This document shows, one piece after another, positions 1-7,430 of a DNA stretch of 41,755 nt (position 1 is the first letter of the stretch; each line of letters opens with the position of its first letter). The notes under the pieces are model-generated. The model ran no database searches. It was not told the DNA's origin and worked only from the letters and a program-made list of their open reading frames with translations. Location of the stretch: positions 1 to 41,755 of the forward strand of contig JAFGUJ010000134.1 in assembly GCA_016938595.1 (NCBI GenBank), read 5' to 3'. The position numbers were made by a program, and so were the translations under genes. This DNA comes from Campylobacterales bacterium (GTDB lineage: Bacteria; Campylobacterota; Campylobacteria; Campylobacterales; Sulfurimonadaceae).

Positions 1-729
1 CTGACCACCCGGATGGACAATATCAGCGGCTCCTTGGAGCACAAACTTCCCGAAGCGGTTGACAAATTCGTCGGTATCGAAGACAATGTAACCGCCATAC
101 TGGCGGAAAACCGCAGTTCGCTTAAAACGGCCCTCGAATCGGCGGGCGATTTTTTCAAAAGCGGAGAAGAGGCCTTCGGAAAAGTCGATTCGATGCTCTC
201 CAACTTCACGACGAGCGAATTGCAGGTGGCGATGCACACCGATTACATGATGCGTGACGGGTACGGCAAAGTCTATCTGGGAGTCAACTACCTTCCCAAT
301 CCGGAAACGTATTATATGTTCGACCTGATCAGTACCGATGACTATTCTCAGAGCCCAACCGGCCCGGAGAAACACGCCGAAAGCGATCTGCTCTATTCGC
401 TTCAGTACGGGAAACGGTTCGACAACCTCCTGCTCCGTTTCGGGGCGATCGAATCGACCGGTGGGGTCGGATTTGATTATTTCATGAACCACGACCGCCT
501 CAAATTCAGCGGCGAAGCGTTCGATTTCAACGCCGTCAACGATATCCGCTCCGAGCGAGTCCACCTCAAAGCGCAGGTCCGCTACCAGATGCTCAAGCAT
601 CTCGAGCTGTACGGGGGATGGGACAATTTCCTCAACCCGCGATCCCAGAACCTGTTCTTTGGGCTTGGGCTCCGGTTTATCGACAACGACATCAAATATA
701 CCCTCGGCACTGCGTCGATGGCTCGCTGA
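1..729 (+). CDS. MCE/MlaD-family lipid transport protein, C-terminal part
   Basis: The reading frame is open at the first base of the window, so the gene starts upstream and only about 242 C-terminal residues are seen. The visible part begins with a helical, coiled-coil-like stretch, as found after the MCE domain of MlaD-type proteins. It continues into a beta-rich region with alternating aromatic and polar residues (motifs GYGKVYLGVNYLP and FGLGLRF) that resembles the C-terminal domain of Campylobacterota MlaD proteins. MlaD is the periplasmic substrate-binding part of the Mla ABC system that moves phospholipids between membranes. The MCE domain itself lies outside the window, so the family call is by recognition of the C-terminus. 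A phosphoribosyltransferase gene follows after three bases, suggesting one transcript. Confidence 0.68.
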   Translation: MTTRMDNISGSLEHKLPEAVDKFVGIEDNVTAILAENRSSLKTALESAGDFFKSGEEAFGKVDSMLSNFTTSELQVAMHTDYMMRDGYGKVYLGVNYLPNPETYYMFDLISTDDYSQSPTGPEKHAESDLLYSLQYGKRFDNLLLRFGAIESTGGVGFDYFMNHDRLKFSGEAFDFNAVNDIRSERVHLKAQVRYQMLKHLELYGGWDNFLNPRSQNLFFGLGLRFIDNDIKYTLGTASMAR

Positions 730-732
730 TCC

Positions 733-1389
733 ATGCAGGCGATTATGTTTAAAAACCGCGCCGATGCCGCGATACAGCTCAAGGATCTCCTTCCGCTGGA
801 CCGGATGAAAAGTGAGGCGTGGAATCTGATCGCGGTTTCGTCGGGGGGACTTGTCATTGCCGATGCGATCAATGCACGGCTGAAACTGCCGATCAATTTT
901 ATTTTTTCCGGAGCCATTACCGCACCGCAAAATCCTGAATGCGAACTGGCGCGCGTCAGCGAAACCGAAGAGATCGTCATCCATCAGGCTCTGGTCGATG
1001 CCTTCGAGATACAGGTGGATTACATCTACGGTGAAGCGACCCGGAAACATGAGGAGAAGATCCTCAGCGCCATCTATCAATACCGCAAGGGGGAACATTT
1101 TAAATCGATGAAGGGGAAGAATATTCTTCTGATCGATGAGGGGAGCGAAACGGGGCTGAAGCTCATGTGCGCTATCAAAACCGCTTTCGCTCAGAAAGCC
1201 AAAGCGGTCTACGTTGCCGCTCCGATAATGCCAAGCAGTGTTGTGGAAGCATTGGACCCGATCGTGGACGGCGTTTTTTGCCTGCACGAGATCGACGACT
1301 ACATCGATACGGGGTTTTATTACCAGGAATTCGAACCGGTACAAGAAGAAACGATAGAGACTATTTTGGAGAAAAGACATGAATTATAA
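733..1389 (+). CDS. phosphoribosyltransferase-family protein
   Basis: A 218-residue protein with the type I phosphoribosyltransferase pattern: a hydrophobic strand and small-residue turn near residues 33-40 (AVSSGGL) and a PRPP-loop-like motif LLIDEGSETGLKL around residues 130-142. The loop departs from the usual hydrophobic-D-D-x-x-x-T-G-x-T form, with E after the first D, so the substrate cannot be named. The gene lies between the MlaD gene (3-base gap) and pnp. Its last 11 bases overlap the pnp start, which implies translational coupling. A role in nucleotide salvage is possible but inferred. Start ATG 733 was chosen because it sits right after the upstream stop; an in-frame ATG four codons later is also possible. 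Confidence 0.75.
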   Translation: MQAIMFKNRADAAIQLKDLLPLDRMKSEAWNLIAVSSGGLVIADAINARLKLPINFIFSGAITAPQNPECELARVSETEEIVIHQALVDAFEIQVDYIYGEATRKHEEKILSAIYQYRKGEHFKSMKGKNILLIDEGSETGLKLMCAIKTAFAQKAKAVYVAAPIMPSSVVEALDPIVDGVFCLHEIDDYIDTGFYYQEFEPVQEETIETILEKRHEL

Positions 1390-3556
1390 CGTTGAGCTCG
1401 AGTTGACCAACAAACACGAAGCGTACGCCTTCGGCCAGGTTGCCAGGCAGGCCAATGGCGCCGCATGGCTCAAATGCGGGAATACCGTCATTCTGGCGAC
1501 AGTCGTCATAGATGAGACAGACTTTGTGGATGAGGATTTTTTGCCTCTGACGGTACAGTACATCGAAAAAAGCTACGCTGCCGGCAAATTTCCGGGTGGC
1601 TTTATCAAACGGGAGACCAAACCGAGCGATTTCGAGACACTGACGTCGCGGATTGTCGACCGCTCGTTGCGTCCCCTGTTCCCCAAAGGGTTTGCCAATC
1701 CCGTGCAGATTACCGTCATGGTTCTGAGCGCTGACCGCGAGGCCGATCTGCAGGTGTTGGCGCTCAATGCCGCGTCCGCGGCGCTGTATGTCTCGGATAT
1801 CGATATTTTCACCTCGGTGAGCGCGGTCCGGGCGGCCAAAGTCGGCGGAGAGATCGTTTTCAATCCGACCCGAGAACAGATGGAGAACAGCACATTCGAC
1901 CTTTACCTCGCCGGCAGCAAAGACGACATGCTGATGATTGAGATGCAAAGCATCGGCAGCGATGAGACGGAGATCATCGAGATGGGAATCATCGATCCGA
2001 TCATCGATTCGGCAGGACTTTCGCAGACTCTTCCGATCCGCCGCTCCAATGCGATGGGCGAAGATGAACTGATCGAGATCCTCACGGCGGCCCAGACTGA
2101 GCTCAAAGCGGCGAATACACGCTACGAAGCGGCATTCAAGCCTTACGCCTCCGATCCGTTCGAGCTGCAATACGTCATCAGCGAAGTGAACGGCGAGATG
2201 GCCGAATACGTCCGCGCCAACCACACAGACGATTTGAAAAAAGGGATCAATCAGATGGCGAAAACGGAGCGCAGTACGGCACTGCGGACAATCCGTAAAG
2301 CGATTATGAAAGAGAAACCGCAATGGGACGAGCATGAGCTGAAAAAAGCGATCGAATCGGTCAAGCGGAGTATGGTTCGTGCCCAGATCCTCGATGAAAA
2401 AGTACGTGCCGACGGGCGGGGGCTGCGTGAAGTCCGTCCGATCAGTATCGAAACCAATGTCCTGCCGGGGGCACACGCTTCGGCACTCTTTACCCGCGGG
2501 CAGACGCAGGCGCTGGTCGTTTTGACCCTCGGCGGCTCCAAAGATGCCCAAATGTACGAAAACCTGACCGACAGCGGCACCCAGAACGAATCGTTCATGG
2601 TCCATTACAACTTTCCCGGATTCAGTGTTGGTGAACCTTCCCCGATCGGAGCACCAAGACGGCGTGAGCTCGGACATGGCAATCTGGCAAAACGGGCCCT
2701 TGAATGCGGCTGTTCGCAAAACGGCCAGACGATCCGGCTGGTCTCCGAGATCCTTGAATCGAACGGTTCGTCGTCTATGGCAACCGTATGCGGCGGCTAT
2801 ATGGCGCTGCGGGCCGGAGACATCGACATGGCCGATCCGATTGCCGGGGTTGCGATGGGGATGGTTTCCGAGGGGGAACGCTACGCGATTCTGACCGACA
2901 TTATGGGGCTTGAGGACCATGACGGGGATCTTGATTTCAAAGTTGCCGGTTCCAAAGAGGGGATTACGGCGATGCAGATGGACATCAAGCTCGGCGGTAT
3001 CCGTCTTGAAGTGCTCAAAGAAGCTCTGTATCAGGCCAAAGAAGCGCGGGCCCATATCATCGACATCATGATGGCAAGCGAAGAGAAAATCGAACTCAAC
3101 GAAGGGACATTGCCGAGCACCGATCTGTTCCACATCGATCCGGGCGTTATCGGCGACATCATCGGGCAGGCGGGCAAAACGATTCGGGAAATCATCGAGC
3201 GTTTTGACGTGACGATCGACATCGACAAGAAAAAAGGAGCCGTGAAGCTCACGGGCAAAAGCCGTGACGGTCTACGCGGAGCGCGTGACCACATCGAAGG
3301 GATCGCCAGCAGTGCGACTCCTGTTGAAAAAGTGGAATACAAAGTCGGCGATGTCGTCAAAGGAAAAGTCAAAAAGATCGTCGATTTCGGTGCCTTTATC
3401 GAACTTCCCGGCGGCGTAGACGGATTGATCCATATCTCTAAAATCTCGGACAGCCATGTAAGCCGCGTTAGCGATGTTCTTTCAGAAGGGGATGAGATTA
3501 TGGTAGAGATCGTCGAGTTCAAAGGAAATAAAATCGGTCTGGGACGGGCTAAGTAA
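1379..3556 (+). CDS. pnp: polyribonucleotide nucleotidyltransferase (PNPase)
   Basis: A 725-residue PNPase, the usual length. It contains two RNase PH-like domains separated by a helical linker. The first begins near residue 5 and includes YIEKSYAAGKFPGGF; the second begins with VRADGRGLREVRPI. A KH domain follows (IGDIIGQAGKTIREI) and then an S1 RNA-binding domain (VGDVVKGKVKKIVDFGAFIEL). The enzyme degrades RNA 3' to 5' using phosphate, releasing nucleoside diphosphates, and acts in cytoplasmic mRNA turnover. The ATG at 1379 is preceded by GGAG at good spacing and overlaps the upstream phosphoribosyltransferase gene by 11 bases. No clear intrinsic terminator was seen after the stop. Confidence 0.97.
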   Translation: MNYNVELELTNKHEAYAFGQVARQANGAAWLKCGNTVILATVVIDETDFVDEDFLPLTVQYIEKSYAAGKFPGGFIKRETKPSDFETLTSRIVDRSLRPLFPKGFANPVQITVMVLSADREADLQVLALNAASAALYVSDIDIFTSVSAVRAAKVGGEIVFNPTREQMENSTFDLYLAGSKDDMLMIEMQSIGSDETEIIEMGIIDPIIDSAGLSQTLPIRRSNAMGEDELIEILTAAQTELKAANTRYEAAFKPYASDPFELQYVISEVNGEMAEYVRANHTDDLKKGINQMAKTERSTALRTIRKAIMKEKPQWDEHELKKAIESVKRSMVRAQILDEKVRADGRGLREVRPISIETNVLPGAHASALFTRGQTQALVVLTLGGSKDAQMYENLTDSGTQNESFMVHYNFPGFSVGEPSPIGAPRRRELGHGNLAKRALECGCSQNGQTIRLVSEILESNGSSSMATVCGGYMALRAGDIDMADPIAGVAMGMVSEGERYAILTDIMGLEDHDGDLDFKVAGSKEGITAMQMDIKLGGIRLEVLKEALYQAKEARAHIIDIMMASEEKIELNEGTLPSTDLFHIDPGVIGDIIGQAGKTIREIIERFDVTIDIDKKKGAVKLTGKSRDGLRGARDHIEGIASSATPVEKVEYKVGDVVKGKVKKIVDFGAFIELPGGVDGLIHISKISDSHVSRVSDVLSEGDEIMVEIVEFKGNKIGLGRAK

Positions 3557-3575
3557 TTTTTTAGCTCCGTGTGAT

Positions 3576-3581
3576 TATAAT
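3576..3581 (+). promoter_or_regulatory. -10 element upstream of atpE
   Basis: TATAAT lies 69 bases before the atpE ATG, giving a predicted leader of about 60 bases. No convincing -35 is visible, which is normal for this phylum. It would give atpE its own promoter separate from pnp. Confidence 0.6.
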
Positions 3582-3649
3582 TCCATCCACAAAGTGATAA
3601 GTAGGGACACATATCCGAACGGACTTTGATTAAATTATGGAGATCACTC

Positions 3650-3964
3650 ATGAAAAAAGTTCTTTTTCTTATGATCGCTCTTGCCGCTGCAGCATTCGGT
3701 GCTGAAGAAGCAGTAGTGAACGAAACGCTTAAAGCGTACTCAATGATCGCTGCAGGTGTTGGTCTTGGTTTGGCCGCACTTGGTGGTGCTATCGGTATGG
3801 GTAGCACAGCTGCTGCAACTATCGCTGGTACAGCTCGCAACCCGGGTCTTGGCGGTAAATTGATGACAACTATGTTCATCGCTCTTGCGATGATCGAAGC
3901 TCAGGTTATCTATACCCTGGTTATCGCTCTTATCGCTCTTTACGCGAACCCATACCTCGGGTAA
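3650..3964 (+). CDS. atpE: ATP synthase F0 subunit c
   Basis: A 104-residue c-ring subunit that rotates with proton translocation in F0. An N-terminal signal-like hydrophobic segment (MKKVLFLMIALAAAAFGA) precedes two membrane helices joined by the polar loop TARNPG. The essential ion-binding carboxylate is Glu83 in the second helix (MIEAQ). The ORF track starts at a TTG at 3626, but ATG 3650 has a GGAG ribosome-binding site and begins at the signal-like segment, so it is preferred. As is common in Campylobacterota, the subunit c gene stands alone, apart from the other atp genes. It is followed by a strong terminator and tRNA-Leu. Confidence 0.95.
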   Translation: MKKVLFLMIALAAAAFGAEEAVVNETLKAYSMIAAGVGLGLAALGGAIGMGSTAAATIAGTARNPGLGGKLMTTMFIALAMIEAQVIYTLVIALIALYANPYLG

Positions 3965-3981
3965 CTCCGGGTATAACCCTC

Positions 3982-4010
3982 GGTCAGCTTCGGCTGATCT
4001 TTTTTCTTTT
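3982..4010 (+). terminator. intrinsic terminator after atpE
   Basis: GGTCAGC and GCTGATC form a seven-base-pair stem (one G-U pair) closed by a stable TTCG tetraloop. A T-rich run, TTTTTTCTTTT, follows immediately. It lies between the atpE stop and tRNA-Leu. Confidence 0.9.
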
Positions 4011-4014
4011 AACT

Positions 4015-4099
4015 GCGATCGTGGTGGAATTGGTAGACACGCTATCTTGAGGGGGTAGTGCCAACAGGTGTGCGAGTTCGAGTCTCGCCGATCGCACCA
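4015..4099 (+). tRNA. tRNA-Leu (anticodon GAG)
   Basis: An 85-base class II tRNA with CCA encoded. Acceptor stem GCGATCG pairs with CGATCGC. The anticodon stem CTATC/GGTAG encloses the loop TTGAGGG, giving anticodon GAG. A long variable region typical of Leu tRNAs is followed by T stem GCGAG/CTCGC with loop TTCGAGT. The overlapping 63-residue ORF in the track is not a gene. A T-rich stretch follows the CCA end. Confidence 0.97.
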
Positions 4100-4192
4100 T
4101 TCCTTTTTTTCTTCTCTAAAACAAAATCATTTCCGTTTTATCATTTCATTTTCTCTCTTTTTATCTCTTGCTTTTTTGCGCTCATTTTGAAG

Positions 4193-4198
4193 TATAAT
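4193..4198 (+). promoter_or_regulatory. -10 element for the acidic protein/exonuclease pair
   Basis: TATAAT lies 29 bases before the ATG at 4228, in a T-rich region. An AAAGGA ribosome-binding site (4216-4221) follows. It would drive both the acidic protein and the coupled exonuclease. Confidence 0.6.
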
Positions 4199-4227
4199 GG
4201 CATTATTGAAACCACAAAGGATCGATT

Positions 4228-4584
4228 ATGGCCTATATTACCCAACTAAAACATTTGATACAAAACGAGCTGATTCCCGATGTCGAAGAGCATATCGATG
4301 ATATTTTCGAAGTCATTGCGTCCCAGAAAGACGCATCACCGCAGGAACGCGCGCAGCTTGAAGATTTGCAGGCACTTCGTGATGAATACAAAGAACTCCT
4401 TGGAGAAATCAACAACGGGCAGATCGACGAGGAAGAGGCCGAGCAGCTTTATACCGAACTCACTTCAATGCGCGAGGGAGACGATGAAGACGATGACGAC
4501 GATCTGTATTACGACGAAGACGATCTGGACGACGAAGACGATTACGACGAATTAGACATCGACGAAGACGACGACCAGTATTGA
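4228..4584 (+). CDS. small protein with D/E-rich C-terminal tail, function unknown
   Basis: 118 residues. The first 80 or so are predicted helical and moderately charged (ITQLKHLIQNELIPDVEEHI; repeated L/E heptad-like spacing through LQALRDEYKELLGEI). The last 35 residues are extremely acidic, with 25 D or E. I do not recognise a named family. The stop overlaps the start of the downstream DEDDh exonuclease (TGATG), so the two are probably translated together. Possible roles are a regulator of, or adaptor for, the exonuclease, a nucleic-acid mimic, or a metal/histone-like binder; all are inference. AAAGGA gives a good ribosome-binding site. Confidence 0.75.
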   Translation: MAYITQLKHLIQNELIPDVEEHIDDIFEVIASQKDASPQERAQLEDLQALRDEYKELLGEINNGQIDEEEAEQLYTELTSMREGDDEDDDDDLYYDEDDLDDEDDYDELDIDEDDDQY

Positions 4585-5330
4585 TGGGAAAATACGTTTT
4601 ACTGGATACCGAGACAACGGGGGCAGGGGAAAACGACCGGATCATACAGCTCGGGTTTATGGTTCTCGAAGGCAAAAATGTGGAGGTCTTTAACGACCTG
4701 TGCTGGAGCGACGTCCCCATCGGTTACGGCGCGATGGAGGTGCACGGGATTACCCCCGAAATGATCGCAGGGCTTCCGCCGTGTATCGAGACTACGGCAT
4801 TTAAAACGCTGAACGCTCTCAATGGACCTGAGAATGTTTTGATCATCCACAACGCCCCTTTTGATCTGGGGATGCTTGCCAAAGAAAATTTCACTTCCCG
4901 GATGCGTCTGATCGATACCCTGCGATGCGCCAAGCATCTCTTTGACGACGAGGATGCCCACCGTCTGCAGTATTTTCGCTACCGGCTGGGGCTATACAAA
5001 ATCGAGGAAGCCGAAGCGGCGTCCCTGGGGATTGAGGTCAAAGCCCATGATGCGATCGGCGATGTCCTTGTACTGAAACTTTTTTTGAGCGAACTGCGCA
5101 AACGGCTCGCCGAACGCTTCGGCAGCGTCAACCCGATCGACAAGATGGTCGAGCTGACGCAGACGCCTGTTTTCTATACCAAAGCGCTCAAATTCGGAAA
5201 GTACAAAGGGAAAACACTCAGCGAGATTGCTGAAGCCGATCGGGGCTATCTGACGTGGATGCTCGGAAACATGGAGAGTCTGGATGAGGACATGCGCTAT
5301 TCGATCGCTACCGTTTTGGAAAGCGCATAG
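4584..5330 (+). CDS. DEDDh 3'-5' exonuclease (DnaQ/ExoX-like)
   Basis: 248 residues. All three exonuclease motifs are present: DTETTG near residues 8-13 (Exo I), HNAPFDLGML (Exo II) and HDAIGDVLVL (Exo III, DEDDh histidine). A C-terminal extension containing LKFGKYKGKTLSEIA resembles the small domain in exodeoxyribonuclease X-like and putative quorum-sensing-regulated exonuclease proteins. It should remove nucleotides from 3' ends of DNA in the cytoplasm, in repair or recombination. The true start is taken as ATG 4584, which overlaps the upstream stop by one base; the track's TTG 4581 adds one residue and is less likely. The window holds a second DEDDh protein near 32 kb. Confidence 0.88.
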   Translation: MGKYVLLDTETTGAGENDRIIQLGFMVLEGKNVEVFNDLCWSDVPIGYGAMEVHGITPEMIAGLPPCIETTAFKTLNALNGPENVLIIHNAPFDLGMLAKENFTSRMRLIDTLRCAKHLFDDEDAHRLQYFRYRLGLYKIEEAEAASLGIEVKAHDAIGDVLVLKLFLSELRKRLAERFGSVNPIDKMVELTQTPVFYTKALKFGKYKGKTLSEIAEADRGYLTWMLGNMESLDEDMRYSIATVLESA

Positions 5331-5336
5331 GAACGT

Positions 5337-5353
5337 GGGATGCTTCACATCCC
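5337..5353. terminator. possible short hairpin between convergent genes
   Basis: GGGATG and CATCCC form a six-base-pair stem around CTTCA, between the convergent exonuclease and minus-strand gene ends. It overlaps the minus gene's stop codon. The T run is weak, so terminator activity is uncertain. Confidence 0.35.
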
Positions 5354-5785
5354 TTTCATGACCTGGGATTCGTCCGTAATATGGTTGTCGAGCTTGTGAT
5401 CGACCGAATAGGCCAGAAGGTCAAAGAGTTTCGTGACCATCTGTGGAAGAGTCTGCTGGGCGTTTGACGTGACCACGGCGGCGTATACCGATTTTCCGAA
5501 ATGGGAAACCTGGAAATAGGTCAGAAGCTTGTTGGCCGCTTTTATCCCCTCTTGAACGTCGGTAAAATCGAAAATGACCGCATGGAAATGTTCGCTGAGA
5601 GGGACATTGCGGTCGCTTTTGCGGATACGGCTGCAGATATCGGAAATATCGAGAAGATCCGGAAGATAGGCAATGGCAATCGAGTAGCTGACTTCGTAGC
5701 GTTCAAAATTATACTCATACTCGCTGCTCTCTTCGAGAAGTTTGTCCTGAAACGCTTTACGCTCATTTCTCGAAAGCTCCAACAC
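5345..5785 (-). CDS. hypothetical protein, possibly a degenerate GGDEF-like fold
   Basis: 146 residues starting at GTG 5785, preceded by a G-rich ribosome-binding site (AAGGGGGAATC) and a TATAAT -10 (5812-5817). No named family is recognised. The pattern RYEVSYSIAIAYLP, then DICSRIRKSDRNVPLS, then FHAVIFDFTD and an A-rich helix recalls the second half of a diguanylate cyclase nucleotidyl-cyclase fold, but GG(D/E)EF is absent. If related, it would be catalytically dead. It is convergent with the upstream exonuclease. Confidence 0.6.
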   Translation of the reverse strand: MLELSRNERKAFQDKLLEESSEYEYNFERYEVSYSIAIAYLPDLLDISDICSRIRKSDRNVPLSEHFHAVIFDFTDVQEGIKAANKLLTYFQVSHFGKSVYAAVVTSNAQQTLPQMVTKLFDLLAYSVDHKLDNHITDESQVMKGM

Positions 5786-5811
5786 GATTCCCCCTTTTCG
5801 GCAATTTTTTT

Positions 5812-5817
5812 ATTATA
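5812..5817 (-). promoter_or_regulatory. -10 element for the 5345-5785 gene
   Basis: ATTATA on the plus strand reads TATAAT on the minus strand. It lies 27 bases before the GTG start, giving a short leader of about 20 bases. Confidence 0.55.
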
Positions 5818-5851
5818 ACACCTTCTGATGCAAATAGAGGGAGTTCTGGGA

Positions 5852-6112
5852 TCAGAACGTTGTTTTGGTCGATGTTTTGATTTCACTCAGCCGGTAAGCT
5901 GCATCCCGGTTCCCCTGTTTCATCGCTTTTTTCCACCATTCCATCGCTTTATCGACATCTTTATCAACCCCTTCGCCATAGAAATAGAGCATCCCCATAT
6001 AAAACTGCGCTTCGTCGTTGCGCTGGTACATGGCCAGCGGATAGAGGATCTCGTGCGCTTTGGCGAAATCCGAGGCGGTGTAGGCGTTTATCCCTTCGGT
6101 CAGTTCATCCAT
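5852..6112 (-). CDS. Sel1-like/TPR repeat protein, short
   Basis: 86 residues carrying about two Sel1-like helical repeats. One is seen as AQFYMGMLYFYGEGVDKDVDKA followed by MEWWKKAMKQGNRDAAYRLSEI, preceded by a partial repeat starting at INAYTASDFAKAHEIL. Such repeats mediate protein-protein contacts. No signal peptide is visible, so it is probably cytoplasmic. The start has AAAGGA and a TATAAT -10 (6141-6146). It is divergent from the LRV-MoxR-VWA cluster and shares a short intergenic region with it. Confidence 0.75.
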   Translation of the reverse strand: MDELTEGINAYTASDFAKAHEILYPLAMYQRNDEAQFYMGMLYFYGEGVDKDVDKAMEWWKKAMKQGNRDAAYRLSEIKTSTKTTF

Positions 6113-6140
6113 GATTAAAATCCTTTAAAAAAGTGGTGTT

Positions 6141-6146
6141 ATTATA
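6141..6146 (-). promoter_or_regulatory. -10 element for the Sel1-like gene
   Basis: TATAAT on the minus strand, 29 bases before the ATG at 6112. It lies about 30 bases from the divergent plus-strand -10 of the LRV gene. Confidence 0.55.
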
Positions 6147-6176
6147 GCGATAGCCCCTATTTTTAGGCTGATGAAC

Positions 6177-6191
6177 TATAATGGCACTATG
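6177..6191 (+). promoter_or_regulatory. -10 placed for a leaderless start of the LRV gene
   Basis: TATAAT (6177-6182) is followed by exactly six bases and then the ATG at 6189. Transcription would begin at or next to the start codon, producing a leaderless mRNA. No ribosome-binding site precedes this ATG. Confidence 0.5.
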
Positions 6192-7430
6192 AATTACGAC
6201 GCGCTCTCAGGAAAATCGGTATTGCTGTTAGGGAAGTCCAGAGCGCTGAACGCTCAGGAGTTCGAAACCCTTCTGCAGTTGCATGGCATCAAATGTCTCA
6301 AACGCTACGAAGAGGGAGTCGCGCTGATTATCGAGGGGCGGATGATGAATCCGCTCGAACAAAACGAGAGCGAAAGGCTCTATGAAGCCAGAGTCGCACC
6401 GATCGTCCCGATCGAGGGGCTTGAAGCGTGGTTGTGCCGATCCATCGAGCCAAACCGCCTTTTGATGAGCCTCAAGCTCTCCCGCGATCAGGAACGGTTG
6501 GTCGATTTCCTGAAAAATCCCTACATTACCGAGGAGCTCTTTTTCAAGCTCCTTAGGCTGTATGACTGGCAAAACGAGGGGCTGTTTGACAACGACCGCA
6601 ACCGCGATGTGACGGCTTCGATCATCGGCCGTTTTTACAAGGATCTGGAGCGAAACCACAACGTCCAGTACGCGATGAGCGGCCTGGCACACCTGATAGA
6701 GGGCTACGGAACGCGTGATCTGATCGAAGCAGTTGCGGCGCTCTCTCCCGTGGCGCGCGAACTGAAAACACCGTATGATCCTTCTCTAAGAGGGGTGATA
6801 GACGTGATGGCGCTCCACCCGCAGACGCCGGAAACGATACTCCGGGCGCTGCTGCCGACGCATGGACACCTGCTTTCCCGCCGTGTTCCATTGATGCTCG
6901 AGGAGGAGCTTCTGGGCGATCCGCAGAACCACCCGATACTGGCGCAAAACGAGAGCCTTTCTGAAAAGGGGGGGGAAGCTTTGGCCGAAGGGCACGGACA
7001 AAGCCTGGCGCGCCATTGGCATCTTCACGAGGAGCGTTTTGGGCGATTTTTCCCCGCATCGGCCAAAGAACTCGCCTCCAACCCTTCTTTGACACCTGAG
7101 ATGCAGCAGCAACTGATGGAGCTGGAGGATGGGGAGGTATGGCGGGCTATGGCAGTGAATCCGGTGGCCGAGCGTTCATGGCTGCACCGCCTTTTCGAGC
7201 AGGGCGGGTTTGAAGCCGAACTTGCGGCGAACCCTTCGCTCGAAGCCGCTGACCTCGAAATCCTCTCCCGAAGGGACAATCCGAAGGTGTTGGAGGCTCT
7301 GGCCGCGAACCCCTCGACGCCGATCGAGATTTTGTATCAGCTCTCTCTGGACCGGCGGTTTGAACGGAGTGTTAAAACCAATCCCGCTTTTGGAACCCAC
7401 ATACAAACCCACAATATAGGATGGAACTGA
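6189..7430 (+). CDS. LRV-repeat protein with possible BRCT-like N-terminus
   Basis: 413 residues from ATG 6189; the track's ATG at 6171 lies upstream of the -10 and is unlikely. The C-terminal third carries regularly spaced leucine-rich-repeat-variant motifs: NPS or NP turns near residues 296, 320, 346, 372 and 396, spaced 24-26 residues (ASNPSLTP, AANPSLEA, AANPSTPI). These build a curved helical surface for protein or nucleic-acid binding. Residues 7-80 (GKSVLLLGKSRALNAQEF, then ALIIEG and GLEAWLCRSI) resemble a BRCT-like alpha/beta domain; this is tentative. The stop overlaps the MoxR start (TGATG). It is probably the recognition or adaptor component of the MoxR-VWA module. Confidence 0.7.
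   Translation: MNYDALSGKSVLLLGKSRALNAQEFETLLQLHGIKCLKRYEEGVALIIEGRMMNPLEQNESERLYEARVAPIVPIEGLEAWLCRSIEPNRLLMSLKLSRDQERLVDFLKNPYITEELFFKLLRLYDWQNEGLFDNDRNRDVTASIIGRFYKDLERNHNVQYAMSGLAHLIEGYGTRDLIEAVAALSPVARELKTPYDPSLRGVIDVMALHPQTPETILRALLPTHGHLLSRRVPLMLEEELLGDPQNHPILAQNESLSEKGGEALAEGHGQSLARHWHLHEERFGRFFPASAKELASNPSLTPEMQQQLMELEDGEVWRAMAVNPVAERSWLHRLFEQGGFEAELAANPSLEAADLEILSRRDNPKVLEALAANPSTPIEILYQLSLDRRFERSVKTNPAFGTHIQTHNIGWN

Noticed and set aside
1361-3133. 590-residue minus-strand ORF
   Set aside because: It is fully antisense to pnp, has the arginine/histidine-rich, low-complexity look of a shadow frame, and shows no recognisable domain.
4058-4249. 63-residue plus ORF
   Set aside because: It begins inside tRNA-Leu and is a by-product of the T-rich spacer.
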